DNA of 64,000 nt from M3007 sp041736625 (GTDB taxonomy: Bacteria > Bacteroidota > Bacteroidia > Chitinophagales > Saprospiraceae): NCBI GenBank assembly GCA_041736625.1, contig JBGSTG010000119.1, positions 27,366 through 91,365 of the forward strand, given 5' to 3'. A program made the position numbers and the translations under genes. The notes under the pieces were generated by a model. The model was not told where the DNA came from. It worked only from the letters and a program-made list of their open reading frames with translations, and did not search any database. How positions within the stretch are numbered: the first letter of the stretch is position 1; each line of letters opens with the position of its first letter. Shown piece after piece: positions 1 to 7,939 of this stretch.

Positions 1-186
1 GATCACGCTGGACCACTGGTTGCGGTAAATGCCACCCACGCGCGCAGTGCCCTCAAACCCGCCAATGAGGCCGGGGTTCAGGGTCATGGGCGACATGTTG
101 TATTGGGTGAAGTGAATATCCTGGGCGGACAGGGATAAACCGGTGAGGCAAAAAAGGAGGATTCCGGTGAGTCGGTTAAAGTACAT
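1..186 (-). CDS. PorP/SprF family type IX secretion protein (partial, N-terminus only)
   Basis: The first 62 residues of a protein that runs off the left edge of the window. After a hydrophobic signal peptide ending LSLSAQ it reads DIHFTQYNMSPMTLNPGLIG, the hallmark opening of PorP/SprF outer-membrane proteins (family pattern: D-hF-Q-y--p---NPa--G). Known family members sit in the outer membrane and help type IX secretion or display of partner adhesins, which are usually encoded next door; the partner here would lie outside the window. The ATG at 186 gives a clean signal peptide. A second, complete family member is at 45268. Confidence 0.88.
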   Translation of the reverse strand, partial: MYFNRLTGILLFCLTGLSLSAQDIHFTQYNMSPMTLNPGLIGGFEGTARVGGIYRNQWSSVI

Positions 187-225
187 AAGTGATCGTTTAT
201 TGGAACGCAGAAGGTAAAATCCGGC

Positions 226-233
226 GAAATGTA
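226..233 (-). promoter_or_regulatory. possible -7 element upstream of the partial porP gene
   Basis: On the minus strand this reads TACATTTC, one mismatch from the Bacteroidota -7 consensus TAnnTTTG, and lies about 40 bases before the start codon. No convincing -33 TTG is visible, so this is a weak call. Confidence 0.2.
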
Positions 234-308
234 CTGGATTTTAGCGACACGGATAGAACCTGGCGGCAGCTGGAGAAAAAAATTAAGCGGGAATGGCCAT
301 TTTGAGCA

Positions 309-1268
309 TCAACGCCCGGCTAAAATACCCAAATCCTGGTCCTCCATGCAGCGGAAATGCCCCTTGGGGCACCGATCGAACCCGATCTTGGAGCAGGGGC
401 GGCAACGCAGCCCGTGTACTTCCAGTGTGTTGTTCAGCGCCAGTCCGTCCGGATAAAACGGGTACATACCGAAAGCGGGAATGGTGTTGCCCCAGATCGA
501 AAAAACGGGCTTGCGAAACGCCGCAGCGATGTGCATCATGCCGGTGTCGTGGGTGATGATGGCCTTGGCCTGACGGATGAGGGAGGCCGAGCCGTGCAGG
601 CTGAGCCGGCCGCAGGCGTTCGTCACCTTGTCTGGCGCCTCCTGCCGTATGCGCTCGCCGTCTGCCTGCTCGCCGGGGCCGCCCAGCAGGACGACCGGGG
701 TGCTCAAATTGCGGCAAACTTCGATCATGCGCGCCAGGGGCAATCGCTTGGTGTGGTGGTTGGCGCCAATGGCAAAAGCCAGAAATTCGGGCGGCAGGCC
801 CCAGTCGGCGGGTTGCACCTCCTCACCGGCGGGAATGAAATAATCGAGCCCCGCGCCGTCGTACGACACGCCGAGGAGCGCTGCGGCGTCCAGATAGCGG
901 TGCACCACGTGGCGGTCGGGCAGGCGGTTGATGCGAAGCGCGACCATCAGCCATTTTTCAAAATTCAACTTGCGGAAAGCGGTCGCCGGTCGCCGGAGCG
1001 CCAGGCGCAGGCGCAAGCTGCGCAGGTTGTTGTGCAGATCGACCACACGGTCGAAGCGCTCGGCCTTCAGCTCCGGCAGGCATTCGGTGATCTCTTTGGA
1101 AAAGGTAAAAACGCGGTCCACGTAAGGGTTGGCGTCCAACAGGGACCGGAATGGCTGTTTGGTGACCACATGCACCTCGGCGCCCAACTGCCGCTTGAGG
1201 CAGCGCAACACCGGCGTGGTGAGCACAATGTCGCCGATGGAGCTGAAACGCACGACGAGCACTTTCAT
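309..1268 (-). CDS. glycosyltransferase family 9 (heptosyltransferase-like)
   Basis: Transfers a nucleotide-activated sugar, classically ADP-heptose onto lipopolysaccharide core, at the cytoplasmic face of the inner membrane. The 319 residues begin with the GT9 signature (SSIGDIVLTTPVL at 9-21), and the C-terminal nucleotide-binding half has HDTGMMHIAAA at 240-250. Length is normal for GT9. The last 31 residues carry four cysteines (289, 292, 300, 307) in the pattern C-x2-C-x7-C-x6-C, which could bind metal; this is an inference. The start lies 3 bases after the kup stop, so the two are probably co-transcribed. Acceptor sugar is not predictable. Confidence 0.9.
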   Translation of the reverse strand: MKVLVVRFSSIGDIVLTTPVLRCLKRQLGAEVHVVTKQPFRSLLDANPYVDRVFTFSKEITECLPELKAERFDRVVDLHNNLRSLRLRLALRRPATAFRKLNFEKWLMVALRINRLPDRHVVHRYLDAAALLGVSYDGAGLDYFIPAGEEVQPADWGLPPEFLAFAIGANHHTKRLPLARMIEVCRNLSTPVVLLGGPGEQADGERIRQEAPDKVTNACGRLSLHGSASLIRQAKAIITHDTGMMHIAAAFRKPVFSIWGNTIPAFGMYPFYPDGLALNNTLEVHGLRCRPCSKIGFDRCPKGHFRCMEDQDLGILAGR

Positions 1269-1271
1269 GGG

Positions 1272-3227
1272 TCAGCGGATACGCCGGATCTGGATGTCGT
1301 CTACCGGGCGGAGCACCAGCGGGACCTTTTCGATTTCCACCGAGTTGCTGTCCAGACCGAACCAGTTCTGGGGCGAAGCCGTGAAAGATTTTACCGTCAG
1401 GTAGATGTTCATCACAAACTGTTCATAAAAAGGCAGATCGTTCTCGTGTGAGAGGAACTCCTGGATGATTACGAACTTCATATCGCCCGTGGGGTACTCG
1501 TACCTGCTGATGTGGTAGCGGGCTTCCACATTTACCTCCCCGGCCTCGATCATGTCCTCGACCACCTTGCGCAGGAAAAGGTTCATGCGCTGCTCCACCC
1601 GGAAGCCCAGGCGGAAGGTGACTTTGTACACATCGTCGGTGGCCAGCGTGTTTACCCGGTACTCCATGGTGTAGGGCTCGTCGGTCACCTCGATGTGTAC
1701 AAACCAGTACACATCGGCGCGCTTGGGTTGGGTTTGCAGGATGGAGTACAGAATCTTTTCTTCCACTTCGTTGGCGCGGGCGCTGCTTAAAAACACGAGG
1801 TTGGTGGCGTATTTGGGGATGTCCTCGTCATTGCTCAACGTGATCAGTTGGTCGATGTAGTCGCGCAGCCGAACATTTTCAAGAAAGCGGTTTTTGATCT
1901 TTTTGGCTTCCACCCAAACGATCATAAGGAAAAACAGCACCGAGGCGATCACAATGGTGATGAACCCGCCATCTTTAAATTTGAGGAGGTTAGCCGTAAA
2001 GAAAGCGCCTTCAAAGAGCAGGTACCAGGCCAGGAACGCCCAGATGAGCAGGGCATTGACCCGTTTGGTCACAAAATAATTGGACAAAAGGATGGTGCTC
2101 ATCAGCATGGTGATGGTAACCGATAGCCCGTAGGCGGCTTCCATCTTGGCGCTCTCCTGGAAGTACACGGTGACAAAAACGCAACCCACCCAGAGCAGGG
2201 TGTTCACCGCCGGCACGTACAATTGTCCCTTCAGGGAAGTGGGAAACACCACCGTGAGTTTGGGCATCAGGCCGAGGCGAATGGCTTCCGACACCAGGGT
2301 GAATGAGCCGGAAATCATGGCCTGGCTGGCAATGATGGCCGCCATGGTGGCAATAACCACGCCGATGGGCACAAACCAATGGGGCATTATGCCATAAAAG
2401 GGATTTGCGTCTTCCGGCAGCGCCTGCCCGGCCAGGTTCATGCTCCAGGCGGCCTGCCCCAGGTAGTTCAGTACCAGCATAATTTTAACAAATACCCAAC
2501 TGGCCCGGATGTTCTTTTTCCCGCAGTGGCCCAAATCGGCGTACAGGGCCTCGGCGCCCGTTGTACACAGGAACACCGCACCCATGAGTACCAGTGCGTG
2601 CGGGTGGGTCAGGAGGAGCTGAACCGCATAATACGGACTCAAGGCGCGCAAGATGGTGGGCTCCTGAATGACCTGGGAGATACCCAATATGCCCAACATG
2701 CTGAACCACAACAACATAACAGGCCCAAAAAAACGACCCACCATGGCCGTGCCGAACTGTTGAAACCAAAACAGCACGGAGATGATGGCTACCGTAATGC
2801 CGACCGTCGGTATATGCACATCGTGCAGCCCCTCGATGGAGTGCAACCCTTCGATGGCGGAGCATACCGAAATGGGGGGCGTAATCATACCCTCCGACAG
2901 CACGGCTGCGCCGCCGATCATGGCGGGAAAAATGAGCCAGCGCCGACGCCGACGCACCAGCGTATACAAGGAAAAAATGCCACCCTCCCCGTTGTTGTCG
3001 GCTTCCAGCACCAGGGTGACGTATTTGAACGTGGTCTGTATCGTCAGCGTCCAGAAAACCAGAGAGACCGCCCCGAGTATGGTATCGGGGTTGATGATAC
3101 CTTCGGCCAGGATAGCGCGCATCACATACAACGGCGACGTACCGATGTCGCCGTAAATGATGCCAAGCGTAATCAGCAGACCGGCGACGGTGAGCCGATG
3201 GTGGCCATGTGGGTTTTCGGAAGACAT
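1272..3227 (-). CDS. kup: KUP/HAK/KT family low-affinity potassium transporter
   Basis: Proton-coupled potassium uptake across the inner membrane. The 651 residues match the family length. The N-terminus has the highly conserved YGDIGTSPLY at 25-34, followed by about a dozen hydrophobic segments and a hydrophilic cytoplasmic C-terminal domain from about residue 460 (includes NDEDIPKYATNLVFLSSA). The gene is followed within 3 bases by the GT9 gene and preceded, same strand, by a potassium channel gene, so potassium handling is clustered. A good TAnnTTTG element lies about 50 bases upstream. Confidence 0.95.
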   Translation of the reverse strand: MSSENPHGHHRLTVAGLLITLGIIYGDIGTSPLYVMRAILAEGIINPDTILGAVSLVFWTLTIQTTFKYVTLVLEADNNGEGGIFSLYTLVRRRRRWLIFPAMIGGAAVLSEGMITPPISVCSAIEGLHSIEGLHDVHIPTVGITVAIISVLFWFQQFGTAMVGRFFGPVMLLWFSMLGILGISQVIQEPTILRALSPYYAVQLLLTHPHALVLMGAVFLCTTGAEALYADLGHCGKKNIRASWVFVKIMLVLNYLGQAAWSMNLAGQALPEDANPFYGIMPHWFVPIGVVIATMAAIIASQAMISGSFTLVSEAIRLGLMPKLTVVFPTSLKGQLYVPAVNTLLWVGCVFVTVYFQESAKMEAAYGLSVTITMLMSTILLSNYFVTKRVNALLIWAFLAWYLLFEGAFFTANLLKFKDGGFITIVIASVLFFLMIVWVEAKKIKNRFLENVRLRDYIDQLITLSNDEDIPKYATNLVFLSSARANEVEEKILYSILQTQPKRADVYWFVHIEVTDEPYTMEYRVNTLATDDVYKVTFRLGFRVEQRMNLFLRKVVEDMIEAGEVNVEARYHISRYEYPTGDMKFVIIQEFLSHENDLPFYEQFVMNIYLTVKSFTASPQNWFGLDSNSVEIEKVPLVLRPVDDIQIRRIR

Positions 3228-3277
3228 AAAAGGTTTTGTGATCCCGTTAACTTGAACTTTTCGTCAGTTGATAGACG

Positions 3278-3285
3278 CAAATGTA
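3278..3285 (-). promoter_or_regulatory. candidate promoter -7 element for kup
   Basis: Minus strand reads TACATTTG, an exact match to the Bacteroidota -7 consensus TAnnTTTG. Transcription would start about 45 bases before the kup ATG. The -33 TTG is not well placed. Confidence 0.4.
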
Positions 3286-3322
3286 CAGTTGTATTGCAAA
3301 TGGACGAAAAAAAGCGCAAACG

Positions 3323-4411
3323 TCATTTCATTGTTTTTTGACAAAATTCCCGGATCTGATCCTGATTGCCCAGCAGCACCAGCCGCCAGCCGCCGGCCAA
3401 CAGGGTGTCCGGCAACGGGTTGAGGTGAAACTCCCCGGCCGGGTCGCGCATGGCAATGATGGACACCCTGGCCGCGGCCGCTACACCGGTTTCGGCTAGG
3501 GTGCGGCCGACAAAAGACGCCTGCATGTCGTTGACCGCCACTTCTTCAAAAGCGACACTGGAATGTCGCAGTGTAGACAGCAAGGTAAAAAACTCCACCA
3601 ACTCGGGGTTATTGGCCAGCGTAGCCATATAAAATCCGCCGATTTGTTCCGGCACGACGGTATGATCGGCCCCGGCCCGCCGGATCTTGATTTCGTCGGC
3701 GTGGTTGCTGGCCCGGGAAATGATGCGCAGTCCGGGGTTGATCTGCCGGGCCGAAAGCACCACAAAAAGGTTGTCGGAGTCGTTGGGCAGGGTGACCACC
3801 AGGCACCTGGCGCGGTGAATGCCGGCTTCCTCCAGCACAGTATCCTGGGTGGCGTCGCCCTCCACGTACAGGTACTCGGTGTCGCGGCGCAGGTTGTCCA
3901 GTTTTTCATTCTGGTTTTCAACTACGACAAACCGAATACCCTGTTTGGCCAGCTCCCGGGTCACTTCGGTAGCATGGCGGCCATATCCGCAGATGATGAT
4001 GTGGCCTTGCAGGGCGGCAATTTCAGCGTTCATACGGTAGTTTTTAATCAGTTTGGCCAGACCGCCTTCGGCAAAAATGCTGGTCAGGGTGGAGATGCCG
4101 TAGGCGAACAATCCGATATTGAAGATGATAAGCAGCGAAGTGAACAACCGCCCCATCGGCCCCAACGGGTTGACCTCTCCAAACCCTACGGTCGCCACCG
4201 TAATAATCGACATGTAGAATGCTTCACCCCAGGTGTAGCCTTCAATGAGGACATAACCCAGGGCGCCAATGACAATAGAAAAGAACATCAGCAGCACGGC
4301 CAGGCGAATCCGGCGAACACTGACGAGAATTTGTGACATGCGGCGGCTGCCCTTTTGTGGAGGGGCCAACCTCGTGCGCCACATTTCGATAAACAAATGC
4401 CATATTCCCAT
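3323..4411 (-). CDS. potassium channel with RCK (TrkA-N/TrkA-C) domains
   Basis: A two-transmembrane potassium channel fused to a cytoplasmic nucleotide-gated RCK module. Seen: hydrophobic helix at about 35-55, pore loop with selectivity filter TVGFGE at 74-79, second helix at 88-110, then a Rossmann TrkA-N domain starting IIICGYGRHATEV at 138-150 and a TrkA-C domain in the last 90 residues (ends at FCQKTMK). The filter is GFG, a known variant of GYG. The start at 4411 gives a 34-residue basic N-tail; an alternative start at 4339 (MSQILVSVRR) lies nearer the first helix and is equally possible. It lies upstream of kup on the same strand. Confidence 0.9.
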   Translation of the reverse strand: MGIWHLFIEMWRTRLAPPQKGSRRMSQILVSVRRIRLAVLLMFFSIVIGALGYVLIEGYTWGEAFYMSIITVATVGFGEVNPLGPMGRLFTSLLIIFNIGLFAYGISTLTSIFAEGGLAKLIKNYRMNAEIAALQGHIIICGYGRHATEVTRELAKQGIRFVVVENQNEKLDNLRRDTEYLYVEGDATQDTVLEEAGIHRARCLVVTLPNDSDNLFVVLSARQINPGLRIISRASNHADEIKIRRAGADHTVVPEQIGGFYMATLANNPELVEFFTLLSTLRHSSVAFEEVAVNDMQASFVGRTLAETGVAAAARVSIIAMRDPAGEFHLNPLPDTLLAGGWRLVLLGNQDQIREFCQKTMK

Positions 4412-4448
4412 GGTTTCCAGAAAGGGCCTTGTTGTTCGGCGGTGTAGC

Positions 4449-4970
4449 CTATGGCTCGGTCTTGGAATTCACCACCCGGGCCTGAATGCCGGTGGTGTTG
4501 ATGTCGGTATTGCCGATCCAGATCATGACGAAGCCCTTTTCCTTTATCTTCCAGGTGTTGTTGAACCACGGGTCGTTGCAGGAAAGATAAATTTCACTGT
4601 TCGCCTCGTCCCAATTCCAGCGGCCTTTGTCCACCACCTTTTTGTTCATCAGAATTTCGAAGGTTTGGTCTTCGTGGAAGCGGAGCCACTTGTCGCGAAA
4701 ATGGTCGTACACATGGGGATCGGTAGCCAGCAGCGCTTCGTTCATGTGCCACCAACCCGTGCTCAGGTATGCCTTCCGACTGGCCGACGCGGGCGGAATG
4801 CGGTCGACCGGGACGGTTACAGACCGGGGCGTTTTAACAGGTGCAGGAGCAGGCTGGACGGGGACGGTCTCCGCCGTTGCAGCTTGGGGTTCCTTGCTTT
4901 TTTGCAGGTTTTTGCACGTAAGAACGCCGAAAAGCACGATCAGGGCGGAAAGGAGCAGGTTCAACTTCAT
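4449..4970 (-). CDS. small secreted or membrane-anchored hypothetical protein
   Basis: A 173-residue protein with an N-terminal hydrophobic segment (MKLNLLLSALIVLFGVLTCK) in which the Cys resembles a weak lipobox. A Pro/Ala-rich linker (about 30-55) follows, then a compact C-terminal domain with many Trp and Phe (GWWHMNEALLATDP, FRDKWLRFHEDQTFEI, IYLSCNDPWFNNTWKIKEKG). This suggests a lipocalin-like or 'DUF'-type beta-sheet domain, but I do not recognise the family. The frame stays open upstream to 5105, but that would run through the tRNA gene; the ATG at 4970 starts exactly at the signal peptide. It is 37 bases upstream of the potassium channel gene on the same strand. Confidence 0.7.
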   Translation of the reverse strand: MKLNLLLSALIVLFGVLTCKNLQKSKEPQAATAETVPVQPAPAPVKTPRSVTVPVDRIPPASASRKAYLSTGWWHMNEALLATDPHVYDHFRDKWLRFHEDQTFEILMNKKVVDKGRWNWDEANSEIYLSCNDPWFNNTWKIKEKGFVMIWIGNTDINTTGIQARVVNSKTEP

Positions 4971-5019
4971 GGCGATGTCTAAACTTCGGTGAAGGGCAAA
5001 AATACAGCGCAAACGACGG

Positions 5020-5068
5020 GCCAAAAACAAAAAACGTGAGTCATCCCAAGTTGTGGGATGACTCACGT
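5020..5068 (-). terminator. intrinsic terminator of the tRNA-Arg gene
   Basis: A perfect 15-bp inverted repeat: arm ACGTGAGTCATCCCA at 5034-5048, loop AGTTG, arm TGGGATGACTCACGT at 5054-5068. On the minus strand the hairpin is followed by TTTTTTGTTTTT (complement of 5022-5033). It begins 13 bases after the tRNA 3' end, the classic layout of a strong rho-independent terminator. Confidence 0.85.
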
Positions 5069-5081
5069 GCATTTCGCTTCG

Positions 5082-5153
5082 TAGCCCCGCGTGGAATCGA
5101 ACCACGATCTGAGGTTCCGGAAACCTCCATTCTATCCGTTGAACTACGGAGCC
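5082..5153 (-). tRNA. tRNA-Arg (anticodon CCG)
   Basis: The minus strand folds into a full cloverleaf. The acceptor GGCTCCG pairs with CGGGGCT (two G-U pairs) and the discriminator base is A. The D arm contains TTC/GAA. The anticodon stem GAGGT/ACCTC encloses loop TTCCGGA with anticodon CCG, and the T arm is CGTGG-TTCGATT-CCACG. CCA is not encoded. Anticodon CCG reads the Arg codon CGG. It stands alone, followed by its own terminator. Confidence 0.95.
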
Positions 5154-5206
5154 ATGCTTTCAGCGCGGCGCAAAGATAGTTACTTTTTCAGGTATCAAAG
5201 CCCCTT

Positions 5207-5557
5207 TCAGGGAACCAAATGCATATTTTCCCGAATTTCGTCGACGCGTATGCCCAAGTGGGATTCGTCGTATACACATTCCCCGTTGCGGATCAGGAGA
5301 ACCTGAGGCGACTCGTGGTGCACAGAAAACGTTTCGGATACCGCATTCGACACCTCCCGATGAGCAATCAGATCAAGATAATAAGCCGCCATTTCGTCGG
5401 GTGCAAAATTCCAATCGTCGTTCAATCGGTACTGCGCCACCGTACTGATGTTGCAGCGGGTACTATGCTTGAAAATAAGACAGGGCAAGCTAAACGAGCG
5501 TTGTCTGATTTCTTCAATTTGTTGCACTGCGGTAAGGGGAATCCACTGGTTGTTCAT
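5207..5557 (-). CDS. ytxJ: YtxJ-family monothiol bacilliredoxin-like protein
   Basis: A 116-residue thioredoxin-fold protein of the bacillithiol-linked YtxJ family. Motifs seen: CLIFKHSTRCNIS at 26-38 with the single conserved cysteine C35 in the active-site position, YYLDLIAHREVSNAV in the middle, and the cis-Pro region SPQVLLIRNGECVYDESH near the C-terminus. Members are proposed to reduce bacillithiol-mixed disulfides in the cytoplasm. The length is typical. The next minus-strand ORF upstream is a tiny lipoprotein 35 bases away, so the two may be co-transcribed. Confidence 0.93.
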   Translation of the reverse strand: MNNQWIPLTAVQQIEEIRQRSFSLPCLIFKHSTRCNISTVAQYRLNDDWNFAPDEMAAYYLDLIAHREVSNAVSETFSVHHESPQVLLIRNGECVYDESHLGIRVDEIRENMHLVP

Positions 5558-5592
5558 ACCGGTGAAACACCAAAACCGCTTGGGGGTTCACC

Positions 5593-5694
5593 CTACAGAT
5601 CTGTTCCCGGGCAACCGTAACCACGGTGGCAGGACTCCAGAACAAAGAGCGCGATCATAAATGCAAATGCGAGCAATTTTTGCCAGTTCTTCAT
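5593..5694 (-). CDS. candidate 33-residue lipoprotein
   Basis: A very short ORF reading MKNWQKLLAFAFMIALFVLE then SCHRGYGCPGTDL. It has a basic N-terminus, a hydrophobic core and a lipobox-like LESC, giving a mature peptide of only about 12 residues (CHRGYGCPGTDL). The Cys-Gly-rich tail looks constrained rather than random. The frame is open upstream to 5778, but the ATG at 5694 begins exactly at the signal peptide. Function unknown; its position 35 bases before ytxJ on the same strand suggests a redox or envelope link, which is inference only. Confidence 0.5.
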   Translation of the reverse strand: MKNWQKLLAFAFMIALFVLESCHRGYGCPGTDL

Positions 5695-5883
5695 GGAATG
5701 GTAGCTTTGAATTGTTTGACGTGTGAACAGCTTGTAAACGCTGCCTGTTTCTACATATTGTGACAAAGGCAGTGCCACTTATTCATAATGACGTAAAATT
5801 ACCCGCTTCGGTTCACATCTACCCGAACTTTTATCTTTCATTGTGCAAAATTTAACATTTCAACAAAATAAAATACGGTCAAT

Positions 5884-7272
5884 ATGCAAATTCATTTGAT
5901 CGCCATCGGCGGAGCGGCCATGCACAACCTCGCCATTGCTTTGCACCGGCAAGGACATTGGGTAAGCGGTTCCGACGACGAGATTTACAATCCGGCGCAC
6001 AACCGATTGAAAAAAGCCGGGTTGTTGCCTGAGGTTTCCGGATGGTTTCCAGACCGCATTCATTCCGGACTGGATGTGGTAATCCTGGGCATGCACGCCC
6101 GCGCCGACAACCCCGAATTGGCCCGGGCGCTGGCGTTGAAGCTCCCGGTGATGTCCTACCCGGAATTTGTGTTCGAACATGCACGCAACAAGCAGCGGCT
6201 GGTGGTGGCGGGCAGCCACGGGAAAACGACCACCACCGCCATGGCCATGCACGCCATGCAAAAACAAGGGATGCATTTCGATTACCTGGTGGGCGCCCAA
6301 CTGGATGGCTTCGACGCGATGGTGTCGCTAACCGACGCCCCGGTGATGGTCATAGAGGGCGATGAGTATCTGTCGTCGGCCCTCGACCCGCGACCCAAAA
6401 TGGTGCATTATCGGCCCCACGCAGCCGCCATAACGGGTATTGCCTGGGACCACATCAACGTTTTCCCGGTTTTTGAGGATTATCTGCGCGCCTTTGGGCA
6501 GTTCATTCAGTCCATGGAGCCCGGTGCGCCACTCTTCCGACCGGCGCATGACCCGCATCTGGACACCATTTTGTCGGTGTATTGCGGGGAGCGGGCGCCG
6601 TCGCAAATGGTGGCATTTTTGCCGTACCCAGGTGCGATCCGCAGCGGCGTTACCCACATCGCACGGCCGGGCATGCCGGAGGTAGCCCTGCGCGTCTTCG
6701 GAACCCACAACCTGCTCAATGCGCGGGCGGCTGCCCTGCTGTGCGGGGAAGCGGGAATGTCGGAGGACGCTTTCATTGAGGCCCTGGAGTCTTTTTCCGG
6801 CGCCGGCAAGCGTTTGCAGGCGCTGGTATCGGAAATCGACCGGGCGGCCTGGCTTGACTTTGCGCACGCGCCTTCCAAGGTGGCCGCAACCACTGCCGCC
6901 GTAAAAGGCCAGTACCCCGACAGGCGGCTGGTGGCCGGCGTGGAATTGCACACGTTCAGCAGCCTGAACCGCGAATTTTTACCTCAATACGCCGGAACCC
7001 TGCATGCCGCCGACCAGGCGTTTGTATTTTTCTCACCGGAAACGTTGTCGGCAAAAAAAATGCCGCCGCTGGATGCCGACTACATCCGGAATTGTTTTTC
7101 GCATTCCCAATTGCAGGTTTTTGCCACGGCCGAAGCACTCGACCGCTGGTTGTCGGAACAGGACTGGTCGAACAAAAACCTGCTGTTGATGTCTTCCGGC
7201 CGGTTTGGGGGGTGGGATGCAGCCCAACGGACGCCTGAAATGCTGGGCGTAAAAGACGGCAAGGTTAAGTGA
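5884..7272 (+). CDS. mpl: UDP-N-acetylmuramate:L-Ala-gamma-D-Glu-meso-DAP ligase
   Basis: A Mur ligase of the peptidoglycan recycling type that re-attaches the liberated tripeptide to UDP-MurNAc. Residues 8-17 (IGGAAMHNLA) form the N-terminal Rossmann signature that in Mpl takes the place of MurC's G-x-G-x-x-G. The ATP-binding P-loop GSHGKTTTT is at 110-118. The central domain has IEGDEYLSS and AAITGIAWDHINVF, and the C-terminal domain has FDFAHAPSK-like residues (LDFAHAPSKVAAT), the Mur ligase 'H-p' substrate region. Its 462 residues match Mpl (about 450). It is transcribed alone from a divergent 190-base region shared with the small lipoprotein. Confidence 0.92.
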   Translation: MQIHLIAIGGAAMHNLAIALHRQGHWVSGSDDEIYNPAHNRLKKAGLLPEVSGWFPDRIHSGLDVVILGMHARADNPELARALALKLPVMSYPEFVFEHARNKQRLVVAGSHGKTTTTAMAMHAMQKQGMHFDYLVGAQLDGFDAMVSLTDAPVMVIEGDEYLSSALDPRPKMVHYRPHAAAITGIAWDHINVFPVFEDYLRAFGQFIQSMEPGAPLFRPAHDPHLDTILSVYCGERAPSQMVAFLPYPGAIRSGVTHIARPGMPEVALRVFGTHNLLNARAAALLCGEAGMSEDAFIEALESFSGAGKRLQALVSEIDRAAWLDFAHAPSKVAATTAAVKGQYPDRRLVAGVELHTFSSLNREFLPQYAGTLHAADQAFVFFSPETLSAKKMPPLDADYIRNCFSHSQLQVFATAEALDRWLSEQDWSNKNLLLMSSGRFGGWDAAQRTPEMLGVKDGKVK

Positions 7273-7359
7273 TTGTTAAATCTGACGAAATAAACTATCC
7301 TTAACATACAAGTTTCACGGCAAACTTATTTTAGCATCTGAAATGAACTGCCTAATCAG

Positions 7360-7896
7360 GTGATTTATAAGGTGAAACTAAAAAATTCAGAGGAGACGGT
7401 CCTGCTGAACGATCAGGTGTACGAGTGGTTGTCAACAGATCCGTTCTTCATTGAAATTGGTTTGTTGGCCAACCTGCGCAAACACTCCAGTGGGTGCGCC
7501 GTTTTTCAAAAAACATGGAAAAGAGCCGGGGCCGGGAAGAAATACAAGACAGAGACCATATACCTGCACAAACTGGTCGCCGAAAAGTTTTTGTCCGATC
7601 AGCGCGATGACATGCGGACGCTGGTGGGCACGGTCAACGGTGATAAACTGGACTGCCGGTTGGAAAACCTCGTATACCGTTCGCGTGCCACCGCCAGCCG
7701 GCAGCGCAAGGCGAGTTCAAGAACGGGGTACACCGGCGTTTATCAGGAACACAACCGCTACCGGGCGGTGATCTCGGTGGGTGGGAAATTGCTGCACATC
7801 GGTATGTTCGACACGGTGGAAGAAGCAGCGGCGGCGTACAATAAGATGTCCCGGGAAATTTACGGGGAGGAGGGCAAGATCAACAAGGTGCGGTGA
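7360..7896 (+). CDS. degenerate HNH / AP2 domain protein
   Basis: The C-terminus (122-167: RTGYTGVYQEHNRYRAVISV and following) is an AP2/ERF-type DNA-binding domain. The middle (67-106) aligns by eye with the HNH_3 homing-endonuclease fold: IYLHKLVAEKFL, then TVNGDKLDCRLENL. In the family this second block is typically H-I-D-G-N-K-L-N-N-R-x-E-N-L; here the metal/catalytic His and Asp are replaced by Thr and Asn, so nuclease activity is doubtful and a DNA-binding role more likely. The frame opens with GTG at 7360; an ATG at 7343 is out of frame and stops after six codons. The gene stands alone between mpl and miaE, as mobile HNH genes often do. Confidence 0.8.
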   Translation: MIYKVKLKNSEETVLLNDQVYEWLSTDPFFIEIGLLANLRKHSSGCAVFQKTWKRAGAGKKYKTETIYLHKLVAEKFLSDQRDDMRTLVGTVNGDKLDCRLENLVYRSRATASRQRKASSRTGYTGVYQEHNRYRAVISVGGKLLHIGMFDTVEEAAAAYNKMSREIYGEEGKINKVR

Positions 7897-7939
7897 GTAA
7901 CGCAGGGCACAATCCAGGCCCGTCTGCGCATTCCGCAGC

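Noticed and set aside
357..1451. Plus-strand open frame of 364 codons over GT9 and the end of kup
   Set aside because: Antisense to two strongly supported genes and spans both; no domain seen.
2379..3341. Plus-strand open frame of 320 codons opposite kup
   Set aside because: Antisense shadow; His/Gln-rich composition without motif.
5034..5068. The 15-bp hairpin as another dispersed repeat
   Set aside because: Its position after the tRNA and the following T tract on the minus strand explain it as a terminator; no second copy seen here.
4971..5105. N-terminal extension of the small secreted protein through the tRNA gene
   Set aside because: It would encode protein across tRNA-Arg and its terminator; the signal peptide begins at 4970.
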